A stretch of DNA of 64,000 nt from Cellulomonas sp. Y8 (GCF_008033115.1 NZ_CP041203.1:372001-436000); one strand, 5' to 3'. Shown: positions 26,497 through 35,977, numbered from the stretch's first letter. Numbers and translations are program-made. The notes: generated by a model not told the origin, from the letters alone.

Positions 26497-28740
26497 GTGA
26501 CCGGGATCGAGGCGCAGCTGGCGGCCGAGCAGGAGGTCGTCGACGGCCTGTACGCGCGGCTGGACGAGCTGCGGGCGGCCACCCGCGAGCGGCTGGCGGA
26601 GGTCCGCCGCGTCGGCCCGTCGGGCTCGCCGCAGAACCGCTCCGAGCGGGACGCGTTCGCGACGCTCTACGAGGACCGCCTCGCGCGCCTGGAGGCCGTC
26701 GAGGACCGGCTGGCGTTCGGCCGGCTGGACCTGTCCGACGGCGGCCGCCGGTACATCGGCCGCATCGGCCTGAACGACGACGAGCACGCGTCGATCCTCA
26801 CGGACTGGCGCGCGCCCGCGGCGCAGTCGTTCTACCGGGCGACCTCGGCGAACCCCGACGGCGTCGTGCAGCGCCGGCACCTGGTGACCCGCGGCCGCCG
26901 CGTCACCGGCCTGGAGGACGAGGTCATCGACCTCGACGTGCTCGCCGACGAGGAGGCCGCGGCCCGGCTGGGCGCGCTGTCCGGCGAGGGCGCGCTGCTG
27001 GCGGCGCTGGCCGCGCGGCGCACCGGCCGGATGGGCGACATCGTCGCGACGATCCAGGCGGAGCAGGACGCGATCATCCGCGCCGACCTCGCGGGCGCGC
27101 TCGTCGTCCAGGGCGGCCCGGGCACCGGCAAGACGGCCGTGGCCCTGCACCGCGCCGCCTACCTGCTCTACGCGCACCGCCGCGTGCTGGAGCGCTCGGG
27201 CGTGCTGCTGCTCGGGCCCAGCCGGACCTTTCTGCGGTACATCGACCAGGTGCTCCCCTCCCTCGGTGAGACCGGCGTCGTGTCGACCACGGTCGGCGAG
27301 CTGTTCCCCGGGATCGTCGCGACGGGCACCGAGGACGACGTCGTCGCCGAGATCAAGGGCCGCCCGGTGTGGCGGAAGATCGTCGAGCGCGCCGTGCGGC
27401 AGCGGCAGCGCGCCCCGCAGCAGCCCACGGTGGTGACGATCGACGGCCACCGGATCGTCGTGAAGCCGTCCGACGTGCGGGGTGCGATCAACCACGCCCG
27501 CCGCGGGCACCGGCCGCACAACCAGGCGCGGGTGACGTTCGTGCGCGACATGCTGGGCCGGCTCGCGGAGCAGTACGTCAGCCAGCTCGGCTGGTCGGTC
27601 GCGCCGGACGAGCGCGGCGAGATCCTCGAGGAGCTGCGCACGACCCGGGAGATCCGGATCGCGCTCAACCTCGCGTGGATGCCGCTCACCCCGCAGGGCC
27701 TGATCTCGGGACTGCTGTCGAAGCCCGCCCGCCTGGACGCCGCGGCGCCGGAGCTGTCCGCGCACGAGCGCGCCGCCCTGCTCCGGGACGCCGACGCCCC
27801 GTGGACCGAGGCGGACGTCCCGCTGCTCGACGAGGCGGCGGAGCTGCTGGGCGAGGACGACCAGGCCGCTCGCGCGCAGGCGAAGCACGACGCCGCGCAG
27901 CGCGCCCAGGAGCTCGACTACGCCCGCCAGGTGCTGGAGCAGTCCGGCACCGGGCTCGTGTCGGCCGAGCTGCTCGCGGACCGGTTCGCCGCGACCGGCC
28001 CGGCGCTCACCACCGCGGAGCGCGCCGCCGCCGACCGCACCTGGACGTACGGGCACGTCGTGGTCGACGAGGCGCAGGAGCTCTCCCCCATGGCGTGGCG
28101 GATGGTGCTCCGCCGGGTGCCGACCCGGTCGCTCACCGTCGTCGGCGACGTCGCGCAGACGTCGACCGCCGCGGGCACCCGGGACTGGGCGGCGACGTTC
28201 GACCGCATCCTCGCGGGCGGCTGGCGGCTCGCCGAGCTCACCGTCAACTACCGGACGCCTGCCTCGGTGGCCCGCGCCGCCGAGCGCGTCGGCCGCGCGG
28301 CCGGGCTGCCGCTCACGCCGACGACCTCGGCCCGCGACGTCGACGACGCGCTGCGCACCGACCTGGTCGACGCGGCCGCGGTCCCCGACGCGGTCGCCCG
28401 GCACGCCGCGGCCGCGCTCGACGCGGTCCGCGACGCCAGCGGCGCCGGGCGGGTGGCGGTCATCGCGGCGCCCGAGGCGCTGCCCGCGCTGGCGCGGGTG
28501 CTGCCGGAGGCGGGGTCCACGCGCGCCGGGTCGCCCGACCTGGACGCCCCGCTGACGCTGATGACCCCGACGCAGAGCAAGGGCCTGGAGTTCGACGCGG
28601 TCGTCCTGGTCGAGCCGGCGGACGTGCTCAAGGGCGGGGCGGGCGACCTGTACGTCGCGATGACCCGGCCGACGCAGGCGCTGCGGGTCGTGCACAGCCG
28701 GCCGCTGCCCGCGGGCTGGGAGCAGCCGGACGCGGGCTGA
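26497..28740 (+). CDS. helR: HelD/HelR-type RNA polymerase recycling ATPase
   Basis: A 747-residue UvrD-like superfamily 1 protein. A coiled N-terminal arm (1-~75) starts TGIEAQLAAEQEVVDGLYARL. Walker A is QGGPGTGKTAVALHR (~205-220), Walker B VVDEAQELSPMAW, with SF1 motifs VVGDVAQTS and LTVNYRTP and a late motif THSKGLEF-like TQSKGLEFD. HelD proteins insert into RNA polymerase and release nucleic acid; HelR forms give tolerance to rifamycins. The GTG start has GGGAG 5-6 nt upstream. I find no rifamycin-associated element (GGGGCTTGC-type palindrome) upstream, so whether it is HelR or general HelD is uncertain. Confidence 0.88.
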   Translation: MTGIEAQLAAEQEVVDGLYARLDELRAATRERLAEVRRVGPSGSPQNRSERDAFATLYEDRLARLEAVEDRLAFGRLDLSDGGRRYIGRIGLNDDEHASILTDWRAPAAQSFYRATSANPDGVVQRRHLVTRGRRVTGLEDEVIDLDVLADEEAAARLGALSGEGALLAALAARRTGRMGDIVATIQAEQDAIIRADLAGALVVQGGPGTGKTAVALHRAAYLLYAHRRVLERSGVLLLGPSRTFLRYIDQVLPSLGETGVVSTTVGELFPGIVATGTEDDVVAEIKGRPVWRKIVERAVRQRQRAPQQPTVVTIDGHRIVVKPSDVRGAINHARRGHRPHNQARVTFVRDMLGRLAEQYVSQLGWSVAPDERGEILEELRTTREIRIALNLAWMPLTPQGLISGLLSKPARLDAAAPELSAHERAALLRDADAPWTEADVPLLDEAAELLGEDDQAARAQAKHDAAQRAQELDYARQVLEQSGTGLVSAELLADRFAATGPALTTAERAAADRTWTYGHVVVDEAQELSPMAWRMVLRRVPTRSLTVVGDVAQTSTAAGTRDWAATFDRILAGGWRLAELTVNYRTPASVARAAERVGRAAGLPLTPTTSARDVDDALRTDLVDAAAVPDAVARHAAAALDAVRDASGAGRVAVIAAPEALPALARVLPEAGSTRAGSPDLDAPLTLMTPTQSKGLEFDAVVLVEPADVLKGGAGDLYVAMTRPTQALRVVHSRPLPAGWEQPDAG

Positions 28741-28810
28741 CCGCGGGGCACGGGTGTCCGAGGACCGGGACCGGCTTGGAACCGCGACGCGGGAGGCGCA
28801 CCATAGGCCC

Positions 28811-30007
28811 GTGCTACGCGCCCTGCTCCTCGAGAACCTGCACCCTCAGGCCCGCACCATCATGGAAGCGGCCGGCTACGAGGTCGTCACGCGCTCCGGC
28901 GCGCTCGACGAGTCCGAGCTGATCGAGGCGCTGCAGGGCGTGCACCTGCTGGGCATCCGGTCCAAGACCAACGTCACCGAGGCCGTGCTCGACGCCGCGC
29001 CCGACCTGGTCGCGGTCGGCGCCTACTGCATCGGCACCAACCAGATCGACCTGCACGCGGCGGCCTCCCGCGGCGTCGCGGTGTTCAACGCCCCGTTCTC
29101 GAACACCCGCTCGGTGGTCGAGATCGCGCTGGCCGACATCATCGCGCTGACCCGCCGGCTCACGGTGCTCGACAAGTCGATGCACGAAGGCGTCTGGAAC
29201 AAGTCGGCCGACGGCTCGCACGAGGTCCGCGGCCGCACGCTCGGCATCGTCGGCTACGGCAACATCGGCACCCAGCTGTCGGTGCTCGCGGAGAACCTCG
29301 GGATGTCGGTCGTCTTCTACGACACCGCCGAGAAGCTCGCGCTGGGCAACGCGCGCCGCGCCGAGACGCTCGACGAGCTGCTGGACGTCGCGGACATCGT
29401 CACGCTGCACGTCGACGGCCGCAGCGGCAACGCCGGCCTGTTCGGCGCCAAGCAGTTCGCGCGGATGCGCGAGGGCGCGATCTTCCTCAACCTGTCGAGG
29501 GGCTTCGTCGTCGACTACGCCGCGCTGCGCGACGCGGTGCTCGCCGGGCACGTGGCCGGCGCGGCCGTCGACGTGTTCCCCGTCGAGCCGAAGCGCAAGG
29601 GCGACCCGTTCGAGTCGGAGCTGCGCGGCCTGCCGAACGTCATCCTCACCCCGCACACCGGCGGGTCGACCGAGGAGGCGCAGGAGGCGATCGGCCAGTT
29701 CGTGTCGAACAAGCTCCGCGACTTCATGCACACCGGCACGACGATGCTCAGCGTCAACCTGCCGAACCTCACGCTGGAGGCCCGCCCGGGCGTGCACCGG
29801 CTCACCTACCTGCACCGCAACGTCCCCGGCGTGCTCGCCGCGGTCAACAACACGCTGGCGGAGCACGGCGCGAACATCGAGGGCCAGCTCCTCGCCACCC
29901 GCGGCGAGGTCGGCTACGTGGTGACCGACGCCGTCGCGGTGGAGCCCGCGGTGGTCGCGGCGCTGCGCGCCCGCCCGGAGACGATCCGGCTGCGCGTCGT
30001 CGACTGA
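28811..30007 (+). CDS. serA: D-3-phosphoglycerate dehydrogenase
   Basis: A 398-residue NAD-dependent enzyme for the first step of serine synthesis. The substrate domain contains GIRSKTNV, the NAD loop is GYGNIGTQLSVLAENLG, and catalytic residues lie in NLSRGFVVD (Arg), DVFPVEP (Glu) and TPHTGGSTEEAQ (His). A single C-terminal ACT domain begins near LTYLHRNVPGVLAAV. This is the shorter, E. coli-like form without the extra domain of mycobacterial SerA. The start is GTG 28811; an in-frame GTG at 28754 would add 19 unlikely residues. Confidence 0.95.
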   Translation: MLRALLLENLHPQARTIMEAAGYEVVTRSGALDESELIEALQGVHLLGIRSKTNVTEAVLDAAPDLVAVGAYCIGTNQIDLHAAASRGVAVFNAPFSNTRSVVEIALADIIALTRRLTVLDKSMHEGVWNKSADGSHEVRGRTLGIVGYGNIGTQLSVLAENLGMSVVFYDTAEKLALGNARRAETLDELLDVADIVTLHVDGRSGNAGLFGAKQFARMREGAIFLNLSRGFVVDYAALRDAVLAGHVAGAAVDVFPVEPKRKGDPFESELRGLPNVILTPHTGGSTEEAQEAIGQFVSNKLRDFMHTGTTMLSVNLPNLTLEARPGVHRLTYLHRNVPGVLAAVNNTLAEHGANIEGQLLATRGEVGYVVTDAVAVEPAVVAALRARPETIRLRVVD

Positions 30008-30048
30008 CCGCCCGACCCGCCGCCCGGCGGGGTGCCCGGCCCACGCGC

Positions 30049-30054
30049 TAGCGT
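30049..30054 (+). promoter_or_regulatory. -10 element of the aldo/keto reductase gene
   Basis: TAGCGT followed by seven bases and the GTG start, consistent with leaderless transcription. Confidence 0.45.
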
Positions 30055-30061
30055 CGGGCAC

Positions 30062-31111
30062 GTGCACCTCGCCGACGACGCCCGCCACGACCGACTCCCC
30101 CTGCGCCGCGCCGGCCGCTCCGGCCTGGACCTGCCCGCGGCGACCCTGGGGCTCTGGCAGAACTTCGGCGACGCGACGCCGTACGCCGACCAGCGCGCGC
30201 TCGTGCTGGCCGCGTTCGACGCCGGCGTCGTGCACCTCGACCTCGCGAACAACTACGGGCCCCCGCCCGGTGCCGCCGAGGAGAGCGTCGGGCGGCTGCT
30301 GGCGACCGACCTGGCGCCGCACCGCGACGAGCTGCTCATCGCGACCAAGGCCGGCTACCGGCAGTGGCCCGGCCCGTACGGCGAGTTCGGCTCCCGGAAG
30401 TACCTGCTCGCGTCCCTGGACCAGTCGCTGCGCCGGCTCGGCACCGACCGGGTCGACGTGTTCTACAGCCACCGGTACGACCCGAGCACCCCGCTGGAGG
30501 AGACCCTCGGCGCGCTCAAGACCGCCGTCGACTCCGGTCGCGCCCTCTACGCGGGGATCTCGTCGTACTCCGCGCGCCGCACCGCCGAGGCGCTGGCCGT
30601 CGCCGACGACCTGGGCCTGCGGCTGACCCTGCACCAGCCGTCGTACTCGATGCTGAACCGCTGGGTCGAGCAGCCCGACGGCGAGGCCGGCGACCGCAGC
30701 CTGCTCGACGTCGCCGGGGAGGCCGGGCTCGGGGTCGTCGCGTTCTCCCCGCTCGCCCAGGGCATGCTCACCCGCAAGTACCTGGGCGGCGTGCCGGAGG
30801 ACTCCCGGGCCGCGCGGGGCGGGCCGCTGCGATCCGAGTACCTCAGCGACGAGAACCTGGACCGGGTCCGCGCGCTGCACGCGGTGGCGGAGGCCCGGGG
30901 TCAGTCGCTCGCGCAGCTCGCCATCGCCTGGGTGCTGCGCGACGCGCGGGTGACGTCGGTGGCGCTCGGCGCCCGCACCCCCGAGCAGCTCCGGGAGAAC
31001 CTCGCGGCGGTCGCCGGCCCGGCCCTGACCGACGACGAGCTGACGGAGATCGACCGGCACGCGGTGGACGCCGGCATCAACCTGTGGGGCTCGCGGTCCT
31101 CCGACCTCTGA
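30062..31111 (+). CDS. Aldo/keto reductase (YghZ-like)
   Basis: 349 residues forming a TIM-barrel NADPH-dependent reductase. The catalytic tetrad is visible: Asp and Tyr in LDLANNYGPPPG, Lys in IATKAGYRQWPG and His in VFYSHRYDP. The insert after the Tyr (PPPGAAEESVG) and the GPYGEFGSRKYL stretch match the YghZ/glyceraldehyde-3-phosphate reductase subgroup, which detoxifies aldehydes. The substrate is unproven. It appears monocistronic with a leaderless-type -10. Confidence 0.9.
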   Translation: MHLADDARHDRLPLRRAGRSGLDLPAATLGLWQNFGDATPYADQRALVLAAFDAGVVHLDLANNYGPPPGAAEESVGRLLATDLAPHRDELLIATKAGYRQWPGPYGEFGSRKYLLASLDQSLRRLGTDRVDVFYSHRYDPSTPLEETLGALKTAVDSGRALYAGISSYSARRTAEALAVADDLGLRLTLHQPSYSMLNRWVEQPDGEAGDRSLLDVAGEAGLGVVAFSPLAQGMLTRKYLGGVPEDSRAARGGPLRSEYLSDENLDRVRALHAVAEARGQSLAQLAIAWVLRDARVTSVALGARTPEQLRENLAAVAGPALTDDELTEIDRHAVDAGINLWGSRSSDL

Positions 31112-31153
31112 CACTCACAGGGAACTCTGCGCCGTTGCCTCGGGCTACGCACA

Positions 31154-31179
31154 CGTAACTTACGCATCCGTAGGTTACG
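31154..31179. promoter_or_regulatory. 26-bp palindromic operator upstream of acyl-CoA synthetase gene
   Basis: The arms CGTAACTTACG and CGTAGGTTACG are inverted around CATC, with 10 of 11 positions complementary. It is AT-rich against a GC-rich background and covers a possible -10 (TAGGTT, 31171-31176) just before the start. The form fits TetR-family repressors of fatty-acid genes, but no such regulator is encoded in this window. Confidence 0.75.
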
Positions 31180-31187
31180 GTGACCTC

Positions 31188-32882
31188 GTGACCGACTTCA
31201 CGCGACCGTGGCACACCTCCTACGCGCCGGGCGTCCCGCCCGTCGTCGACGTGCCCGACGAGCCGCTGACCGCCGCCCTGGACCACGCCGCCGCGGCCTG
31301 GCCCGACCGCGTCGCCGTGGACTTCATGGGCGAGACCACGACGTACGCCGAGCTCGCGGGTGCCGTGGCGCGGGGCGCCGCCGTGCTCCGCGGCCTCGGC
31401 GTCCGCGCCGGCGACCGGGTCGCGATCGTGCTGCCCAACTGCGCCTCGCACGTCGTCGCCTTCTACGCCACGCTGCGGCTCGGCGCGGTCGTGGTCGAGA
31501 CCAACCCGACGTACACCGCGGACGAGCTCGCGCACCAGCTCGCCGACTCCGGCGCCACCGTCGCGCTCGTCTGGGAGAAGGCCGTCGCACCCGTGCTCGC
31601 GGGGCAGGACCGCACGTCGGTCCGGACCGTCGTCGCCGTCGACGTGTCGGCGGACCTGCCTGCCGCCAAGCGCCTCGCGCTGCGGCTCCCCCTGCCGGCC
31701 GCCCGCCGGACCCGGACCGCCCTGCGCGCCGCCCTGCCTGCCGGCACCCCGGTGTGGCACCGCCTGGTCGCCGAGGCCACCGCGCTCCCTGTCGGGACGC
31801 CCGGGCCCACCGCCGACGACGTCGCGCTCCTGCAGTACACCGGCGGCACCACCGGCACCCCCAAGGCCGCCGTGCTCACGCACCGGAACCTGGTGGCGAA
31901 CGCGGTGCAGGGGCACGCGTGGACCCAGGCCGAGCCGGGCACCGAGACGATCTACGGCGTGCTGCCGTTCTTCCACGCGTTCGGCCTGACGCTCTGCCTC
32001 ACCTACGCGACCCGCGTCGGCGCGACGCTCGTGGCCTTCCCGAAGTTCGACCCGGCGACCGTGCTCGCCGCGCAGCGGCGCCGCCCCGGCACCTTCCTGC
32101 CGGCGGTGCCGCCGATGCTCGACCGGCTCGCCGCGGCCGCCGAGGAGAAGAAGGCCGACCTGTCGTCCTTCCGGTACGCGATCTCCGGCGCGATGTCGCT
32201 GTCGGCCGAGACGGCCGCCCGGTGGGAGCGGCTGACCGGCGGCCTCGTCATCGAGGGCTACGGCATGACCGAGACCTCCCCGGTCGCGCTCGGCAGCCCG
32301 CTGTCCCCCGCCCGCCGGCCCGGAGCGCTGGGCCTGCCGTTCCCGAGCACCGACGTCCGCGTGGTGGACCAGGAGGACCCCACCCGCGACGTCACCCCCG
32401 GCGAGCAGGGCGAGCTGCTGATCCGCGGCCCGCAGGTGTTCTCCGGCTACTGGAACCGGCCCGAGGAGACCGCCGACCAGCTGCTGCCCGGCGGCTGGCT
32501 GCGCACCGGCGACGTGGTCCGGCTCGACGACGACGGCTTCGTCGTCCTGGTCGACCGGATCAAGGAGATGATCGTCACCGGCGGCTTCAAGGTGTACCCG
32601 TCGCAGGTCGAGGACAAGCTCCGGGGCATGCCGGGCGTCCGGGACGTGGCCGTCGTCGGCCTCCCCGGCGGCGACCTCGGGGAGAAGGTCGTGGCCGCGA
32701 TCGTCACCGAGCTCGGGGCGCACGTCGACATCGCCGCGGTGCGGGAGTGGTGCGGCGAGCGGCTGGCCCGGTACGCGGTGCCGCGCGACCTCGTCATCCT
32801 GCCCGAGCTGCCGCGCTCCCAGATCGGCAAGGTGCTCCGGCGGGTGGTCCGGGACGACCTGCTGGCGGCCTCGGCGGTCTGA
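31188..32882 (+). CDS. Long-chain acyl-CoA synthetase (AMP-forming)
   Basis: A 564-residue ANL-superfamily enzyme that activates fatty acids to acyl-CoA through an acyl-adenylate. The P-loop-like motif is YTGGTTGTPKAAVLTHRN (~215), with FFHAFGLTL, the adenylation motif EGYGMTETSPVA (~357), TGDVVRLDDDGF and DRIKEMIVTGGFKVYPSQVED; the catalytic lysine is in SQIGKVLRR near the end. The GTG start has only a weak ribosome site. It is expressed alone behind the palindromic operator at 31154-31179 and closed by a strong terminator. Confidence 0.93.
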   Translation: MTDFTRPWHTSYAPGVPPVVDVPDEPLTAALDHAAAAWPDRVAVDFMGETTTYAELAGAVARGAAVLRGLGVRAGDRVAIVLPNCASHVVAFYATLRLGAVVVETNPTYTADELAHQLADSGATVALVWEKAVAPVLAGQDRTSVRTVVAVDVSADLPAAKRLALRLPLPAARRTRTALRAALPAGTPVWHRLVAEATALPVGTPGPTADDVALLQYTGGTTGTPKAAVLTHRNLVANAVQGHAWTQAEPGTETIYGVLPFFHAFGLTLCLTYATRVGATLVAFPKFDPATVLAAQRRRPGTFLPAVPPMLDRLAAAAEEKKADLSSFRYAISGAMSLSAETAARWERLTGGLVIEGYGMTETSPVALGSPLSPARRPGALGLPFPSTDVRVVDQEDPTRDVTPGEQGELLIRGPQVFSGYWNRPEETADQLLPGGWLRTGDVVRLDDDGFVVLVDRIKEMIVTGGFKVYPSQVEDKLRGMPGVRDVAVVGLPGGDLGEKVVAAIVTELGAHVDIAAVREWCGERLARYAVPRDLVILPELPRSQIGKVLRRVVRDDLLAASAV

Positions 32883-32904
32883 CGCCCGCCGCGCGCCCGG
32901 CGAC

Positions 32905-32958
32905 GGCACGACGAGGGGCCCCGCACCGGAGAACCGGTGCGGGGCCCCTCGTCGTGCC
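32905..32958. terminator. Bidirectional terminator, 25-bp perfect stem
   Basis: Perfectly complementary 25-base arms around an AGAA tetraloop lie between the convergent acyl-CoA synthetase and S9 peptidase genes. It is the longest perfect hairpin in the window. Confidence 0.93.
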
Positions 32959-32965
32959 GGGCGGG

Positions 32966-34993
32966 TCAGCCGCGGGCGACCGGGAGCGTCCGCTCCCACC
33001 AGTCGAGCACGTGCTCGAACCGGACCAGCCGGTGCTGCGGGCGGCCGGACCGGGTCAGCTCGTGGCCCTCGCCCGGGAACAGCAGCAGCTCGGCCGGCAC
33101 CCCGCGGCGCTTCAGCTCGACGAACCAGCGCTGACCCTGCTCGACCGGGCACCGCCAGTCCTGCTCGGAGTGGATGACGAGCGTCGGCGTGGTCACGCGG
33201 GACACGTGCGCCATCGGCGACTGCGCCGCCACCTTCGCGCGGGACTCCTCGTCGTCGCCGTCGCCGAGGTACTCCAGGCCGAAGAACCAACCGATGTCGC
33301 TCGACCCGACGAAGGACACCGGGTCGAGGAAGCCGCGCTCGACGATCGCGCCGACGAACCGGTCGGTGCGCGTGGTCAGCCACGCCGTGAGGTAGCCGCC
33401 GTAGGAGCCGCCCATGACGCCGACCCGCTCGCCGTCCAGCGCCGGGTCCTCGAGGGCCGCGTCGAGCAGGGCGAGGACGTCGTCCGTGTCCACCGTGCCG
33501 AAGCCGTGCTGGATCGCCTTGCCGTGCGCCGACCCGTAGCCGGCCGCGCCGCGCGGGTTGCCGTAGACGACCGCGTAGCCGGCCTCGGCCAACGTCTGCA
33601 CCTCGTCGAACAGCCCGACCGTGTACTGGGCGTAGGGACCGCCGTGGATCATGAGGATCGTCGGGTGCGGGCCCGCGAACCGCTCCGGGTCCGGGGAGAC
33701 GAGCCAGCCGTGCACGGGGTAGCCGTCGGGCGCGGTCGCGGTGACCTCGCGCGGCTCGCGGACCCGACCGGTCGCGCGCAGCGGCGCCGACCAGTCGGTG
33801 AGCGCCCGGGACGCGCCCGTCGCCAGGTCGACGGCGTGCAGGTCGCCGGACGTGACCGGGCCGGCCGCGGTGACCACGGCGACCGGTGCGTCCGTCGCCG
33901 CGGCGACGCCGTGGGCGACGAGGCCGGTGAGCAGGTCACGGGTCGAGCCGTCGGCGCGGTGCTCGCGCAGGACGACCGTGCCGCGGTGCAGCACCCCCGC
34001 GAGCACGCCGTCGGCGGTCACGGCGAACGTCCCGGGGTCGAGGTCGACCGCCTCGGCGTCGGTCAGCCGCTCCGGGGCGCCCGCGGGGGGTCGGCGCGGC
34101 GTCGCCGGCGGCCAGCGGGAGGCGGAAGAGCCCGGTCTGGGTCGCGACGAACTCCCGGCCCGACGGGCCCATGTCCTGCGCGAGGAGAGCCACAGCGCCG
34201 CGCCGTCCGCCGACGGCAGCACGGCGGCGACGGCGAGCGTGCTGCCGGCGTCCGCGTCGGTGAGCGGGACGAGCGCGTGGTCCGCGTCGGGCGCGGTGTC
34301 GACGACGACCGCGTCCGAGCGCAGGTCCTGGTCCTTGCCGGCGTGCCGGGCGGCGACGGCGACGACGTACCGGCCGCCGGGCAGCCAGGCGATCTGCTCG
34401 ACGTCGGTGTCGCCGGAGGTGATCTGGCGGGCGGCGGGCTCGTCGTCCGCACCCGGCCGGGCGGCCCGCGCGTCCGGGTCGGCGGGCACGTCGACCACGA
34501 ACAGCTGGCGGCGCTTGTCGCGCGTGAAGCCGACGCCGTCGTTGCGGTACGGCAGCTCGGTGATGTGCCGAGGACGCTCCGCGCCGGAGTCGCCGTCGCC
34601 GTACCGGCCCTCCTCGGGCACGCGCGCGACGAAGGCGATCGCGGCACCGTCGGGCGAGAAGCGGGCGGACTGCACGCCCAGCGGGGCGTCGGTGAGCCGC
34701 ACCGGCTCGCCACCGGCGGCCTCGACCAGGAACAGCTGCGGGCGGCCCTTCGCCTCGGCGCGCAGGAACGCGACCCAGCGGCCGTCCGGGGACACCTGCG
34801 GGTCGGTGTCGCGGTGGCCGCGGGTCAGGCGCTGCGGCGGGGTGGCGCCGTCGGTCGCCACCCGCCAGAGCTGGCCGGTGTACTCGTCGGACTCGAGGTC
34901 CGGGGCGGTGCGGGCGACGACGGCGAAGGACCCGTCAGGGGCGACCGCAGGGGTTCCGGGGGCGTGCAGGAGCGCGAGGTCAGCAGGGATCAC
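32966..34993 (-). CDS. S9 family acylaminoacyl-peptidase (two compensating frameshifts)
   Basis: A 675-residue serine peptidase. An N-terminal beta-propeller (~1-400) has repeated SPDG motifs. The alpha/beta hydrolase domain has the nucleophile GGSYGGYLTAW, an Asp in HSEQDWRCPVEQ and a His in GEGHELTRS. Between 34085 and about 34195 the frame is displaced. One base seems missing near 34181-34195 and one extra lies in the six-base G run at 34085-34090; the neighbouring frame there reads sensibly as LAQDMGPSGREFVATQ. About 35 residues are affected. The start is GTG 34993. It lies downstream of nrdR with a 102-bp gap. Confidence 0.9.
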   Translation of the reverse strand: MIPADLALLHAPGTPAVAPDGSFAVVARTAPDLESDEYTGQLWRVATDGATPPQRLTRGHRDTDPQVSPDGRWVAFLRAEAKGRPQLFLVEAAGGEPVRLTDAPLGVQSARFSPDGAAIAFVARVPEEGRYGDGDSGAERPRHITELPYRNDGVGFTRDKRRQLFVVDVPADPDARAARPGADDEPAARQITSGDTDVEQIAWLPGGRYVVAVAARHAGKDQDLRSDAVVVDTAPDADHALVPLTDADAGSTLAVAAVLPSADGAALWLSSRRTWARRAGSSSRPRPGSSASRWPPATPRRPPAGAPERLTDAEAVDLDPGTFAVTADGVLAGVLHRGTVVLREHRADGSTRDLLTGLVAHGVAAATDAPVAVVTAAGPVTSGDLHAVDLATGASRALTDWSAPLRATGRVREPREVTATAPDGYPVHGWLVSPDPERFAGPHPTILMIHGGPYAQYTVGLFDEVQTLAEAGYAVVYGNPRGAAGYGSAHGKAIQHGFGTVDTDDVLALLDAALEDPALDGERVGVMGGSYGGYLTAWLTTRTDRFVGAIVERGFLDPVSFVGSSDIGWFFGLEYLGDGDDEESRAKVAAQSPMAHVSRVTTPTLVIHSEQDWRCPVEQGQRWFVELKRRGVPAELLLFPGEGHELTRSGRPQHRLVRFEHVLDWWERTLPVARG

Positions 34994-35095
34994 GCAGCCG
35001 ACGTTAATACGCTCGGGGCCCCCGCGGGGCCGGAGCCGCCGACGCGGGGCCCGCGCGGCGGACCAGGGGCCGGTCCGAAGCCACCGGGCGAGGCC

Positions 35096-35605
35096 TCAGG
35101 CGGTCGGGGCGTCCTCGGCGGGGGCGGCCGACGACGCGGCGCGGGCGGCGTCGGCCGCCTCGTTCTCCGCACGCAGCACGGTGATCGCCGCCTCGAAGTC
35201 CTCGAGGCTGTTGAACGCCTGGTAGACGCTGGCGAACCGCAGGTAGGCCACCTCGTCCAGGTCGCGCAGCGGGCCGAGGATCGCGAGGCCGATCTCGTAC
35301 GCGTCGAGCTCGGCGCTCCCGCTCGCACGCAGGTTCTCCTCGACGCGCTGGGCGAGCACCGCGAGGTCGTCGTCGCTGACCGGACGGCCCTGGCAGGCCT
35401 TCCGGACGCCGTTGACGATCTTCTCCCGGCTGAACGGCTCGGTGGCACCGGACCGCTTCACCACGGACAGGCTCGCGGTCTCGATGGTGGTGAACCGTCG
35501 GTTGCACTGCGGGCACTGGCGCCGCCGGCGGATCGACAGGCCGTCGTCGGACGTGCGGGAGTCGACGACGCGGGAGTCGGCGTGACGGCAGAACGGGCAG
35601 TGCAT
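35096..35605 (-). CDS. nrdR: NrdR, ribonucleotide reductase repressor
   Basis: A 169-residue ATP-cone regulator. The N-terminal zinc ribbon has CPFC (3-6) and CPQC with the linker [15 protein letters not shown], followed by the ATP-cone ([16 protein letters not shown]) and FASVYQAF. NrdR senses ATP/dATP and represses ribonucleotide reductase genes. The ATG has GGAGGAGG upstream. Length is standard, with an Ala-rich tail. No nrd genes are in the window. Confidence 0.97.
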   Translation of the reverse strand: MHCPFCRHADSRVVDSRTSDDGLSIRRRRQCPQCNRRFTTIETASLSVVKRSGATEPFSREKIVNGVRKACQGRPVSDDDLAVLAQRVEENLRASGSAELDAYEIGLAILGPLRDLDEVAYLRFASVYQAFNSLEDFEAAITVLRAENEAADAARAASSAAPAEDAPTA

Positions 35606-35775
35606 GGACGCCTCCTCCGGGATGTGGTGCACGCGCCGGGCCGGCGACCGCGGCGACGCGCGCCCGCCCGGACGACCGAGACACGGTAGGGCCCCGGGAG
35701 CGGGCGGTGCAAGGCAGATCCGCGGAGGGGTGAACGCGCAGTTCAGCGCACCGGAGAGCGGCGCCCGGGAAGACG

Positions 35776-35807
35776 ACGAGGGTGGCCGCTGCTGCGGCCA
35801 CCCTCGT
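35776..35807. terminator. Terminator-like hairpin
   Basis: A perfect 14-bp stem (ACGAGGGTGGCCGC) with loop TGCT. It could end transcripts coming from the LysM side, or a short RNA started at the promoter at ~35948-35977. Confidence 0.7.
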
Positions 35808-35947
35808 GGGGACGCCCCCGTCCCGTCTCGTCCGGACGACTCGCCTCGTCCGGACGGTTGCTGCACGCCTCTGCGTCCGGCCCGGAAGCCAGGACGACGA
35901 CGCGTCCCTCGCGGCGAGCCCCCCAGCCAGCCGTTCGAGGTGGCACC

Positions 35948-35977
35948 ACAGTAGAGGCGCGCCTGCCAATTACGCAA
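35948..35977 (-). promoter_or_regulatory. Promoter-like -35/-10 pair within an inverted repeat
   Basis: On the minus strand TTGCGT (35977-35972), an 18-bp spacer and TACTGT (35953-35948). The -35 overlaps an inverted repeat at 35969-35994 with ATTACG/CGTAAT outer and GCAC/GTGC inner arms. The predicted start is ~335 nt from nrdR. Confidence 0.5.

Noticed and set aside
28754..28810. Upstream GTG start for serA
   Set aside because: The extra 19 residues are unlike the family; the GTG at 28811 gives the normal N-terminus.
31208..35689. A 1493-codon open frame on the plus strand
   Set aside because: It runs across the acyl-CoA synthetase in the wrong frame and then antisense over the S9 peptidase and nrdR. 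It is low-complexity Arg/Gly/Ala with no domain, an artefact of high GC.
35776..35976. Cobalamin riboswitch or 6C RNA upstream of nrdR
   Set aside because: No B12-box-like sequence and no pair of hairpins with C6 loops on the relevant strand.
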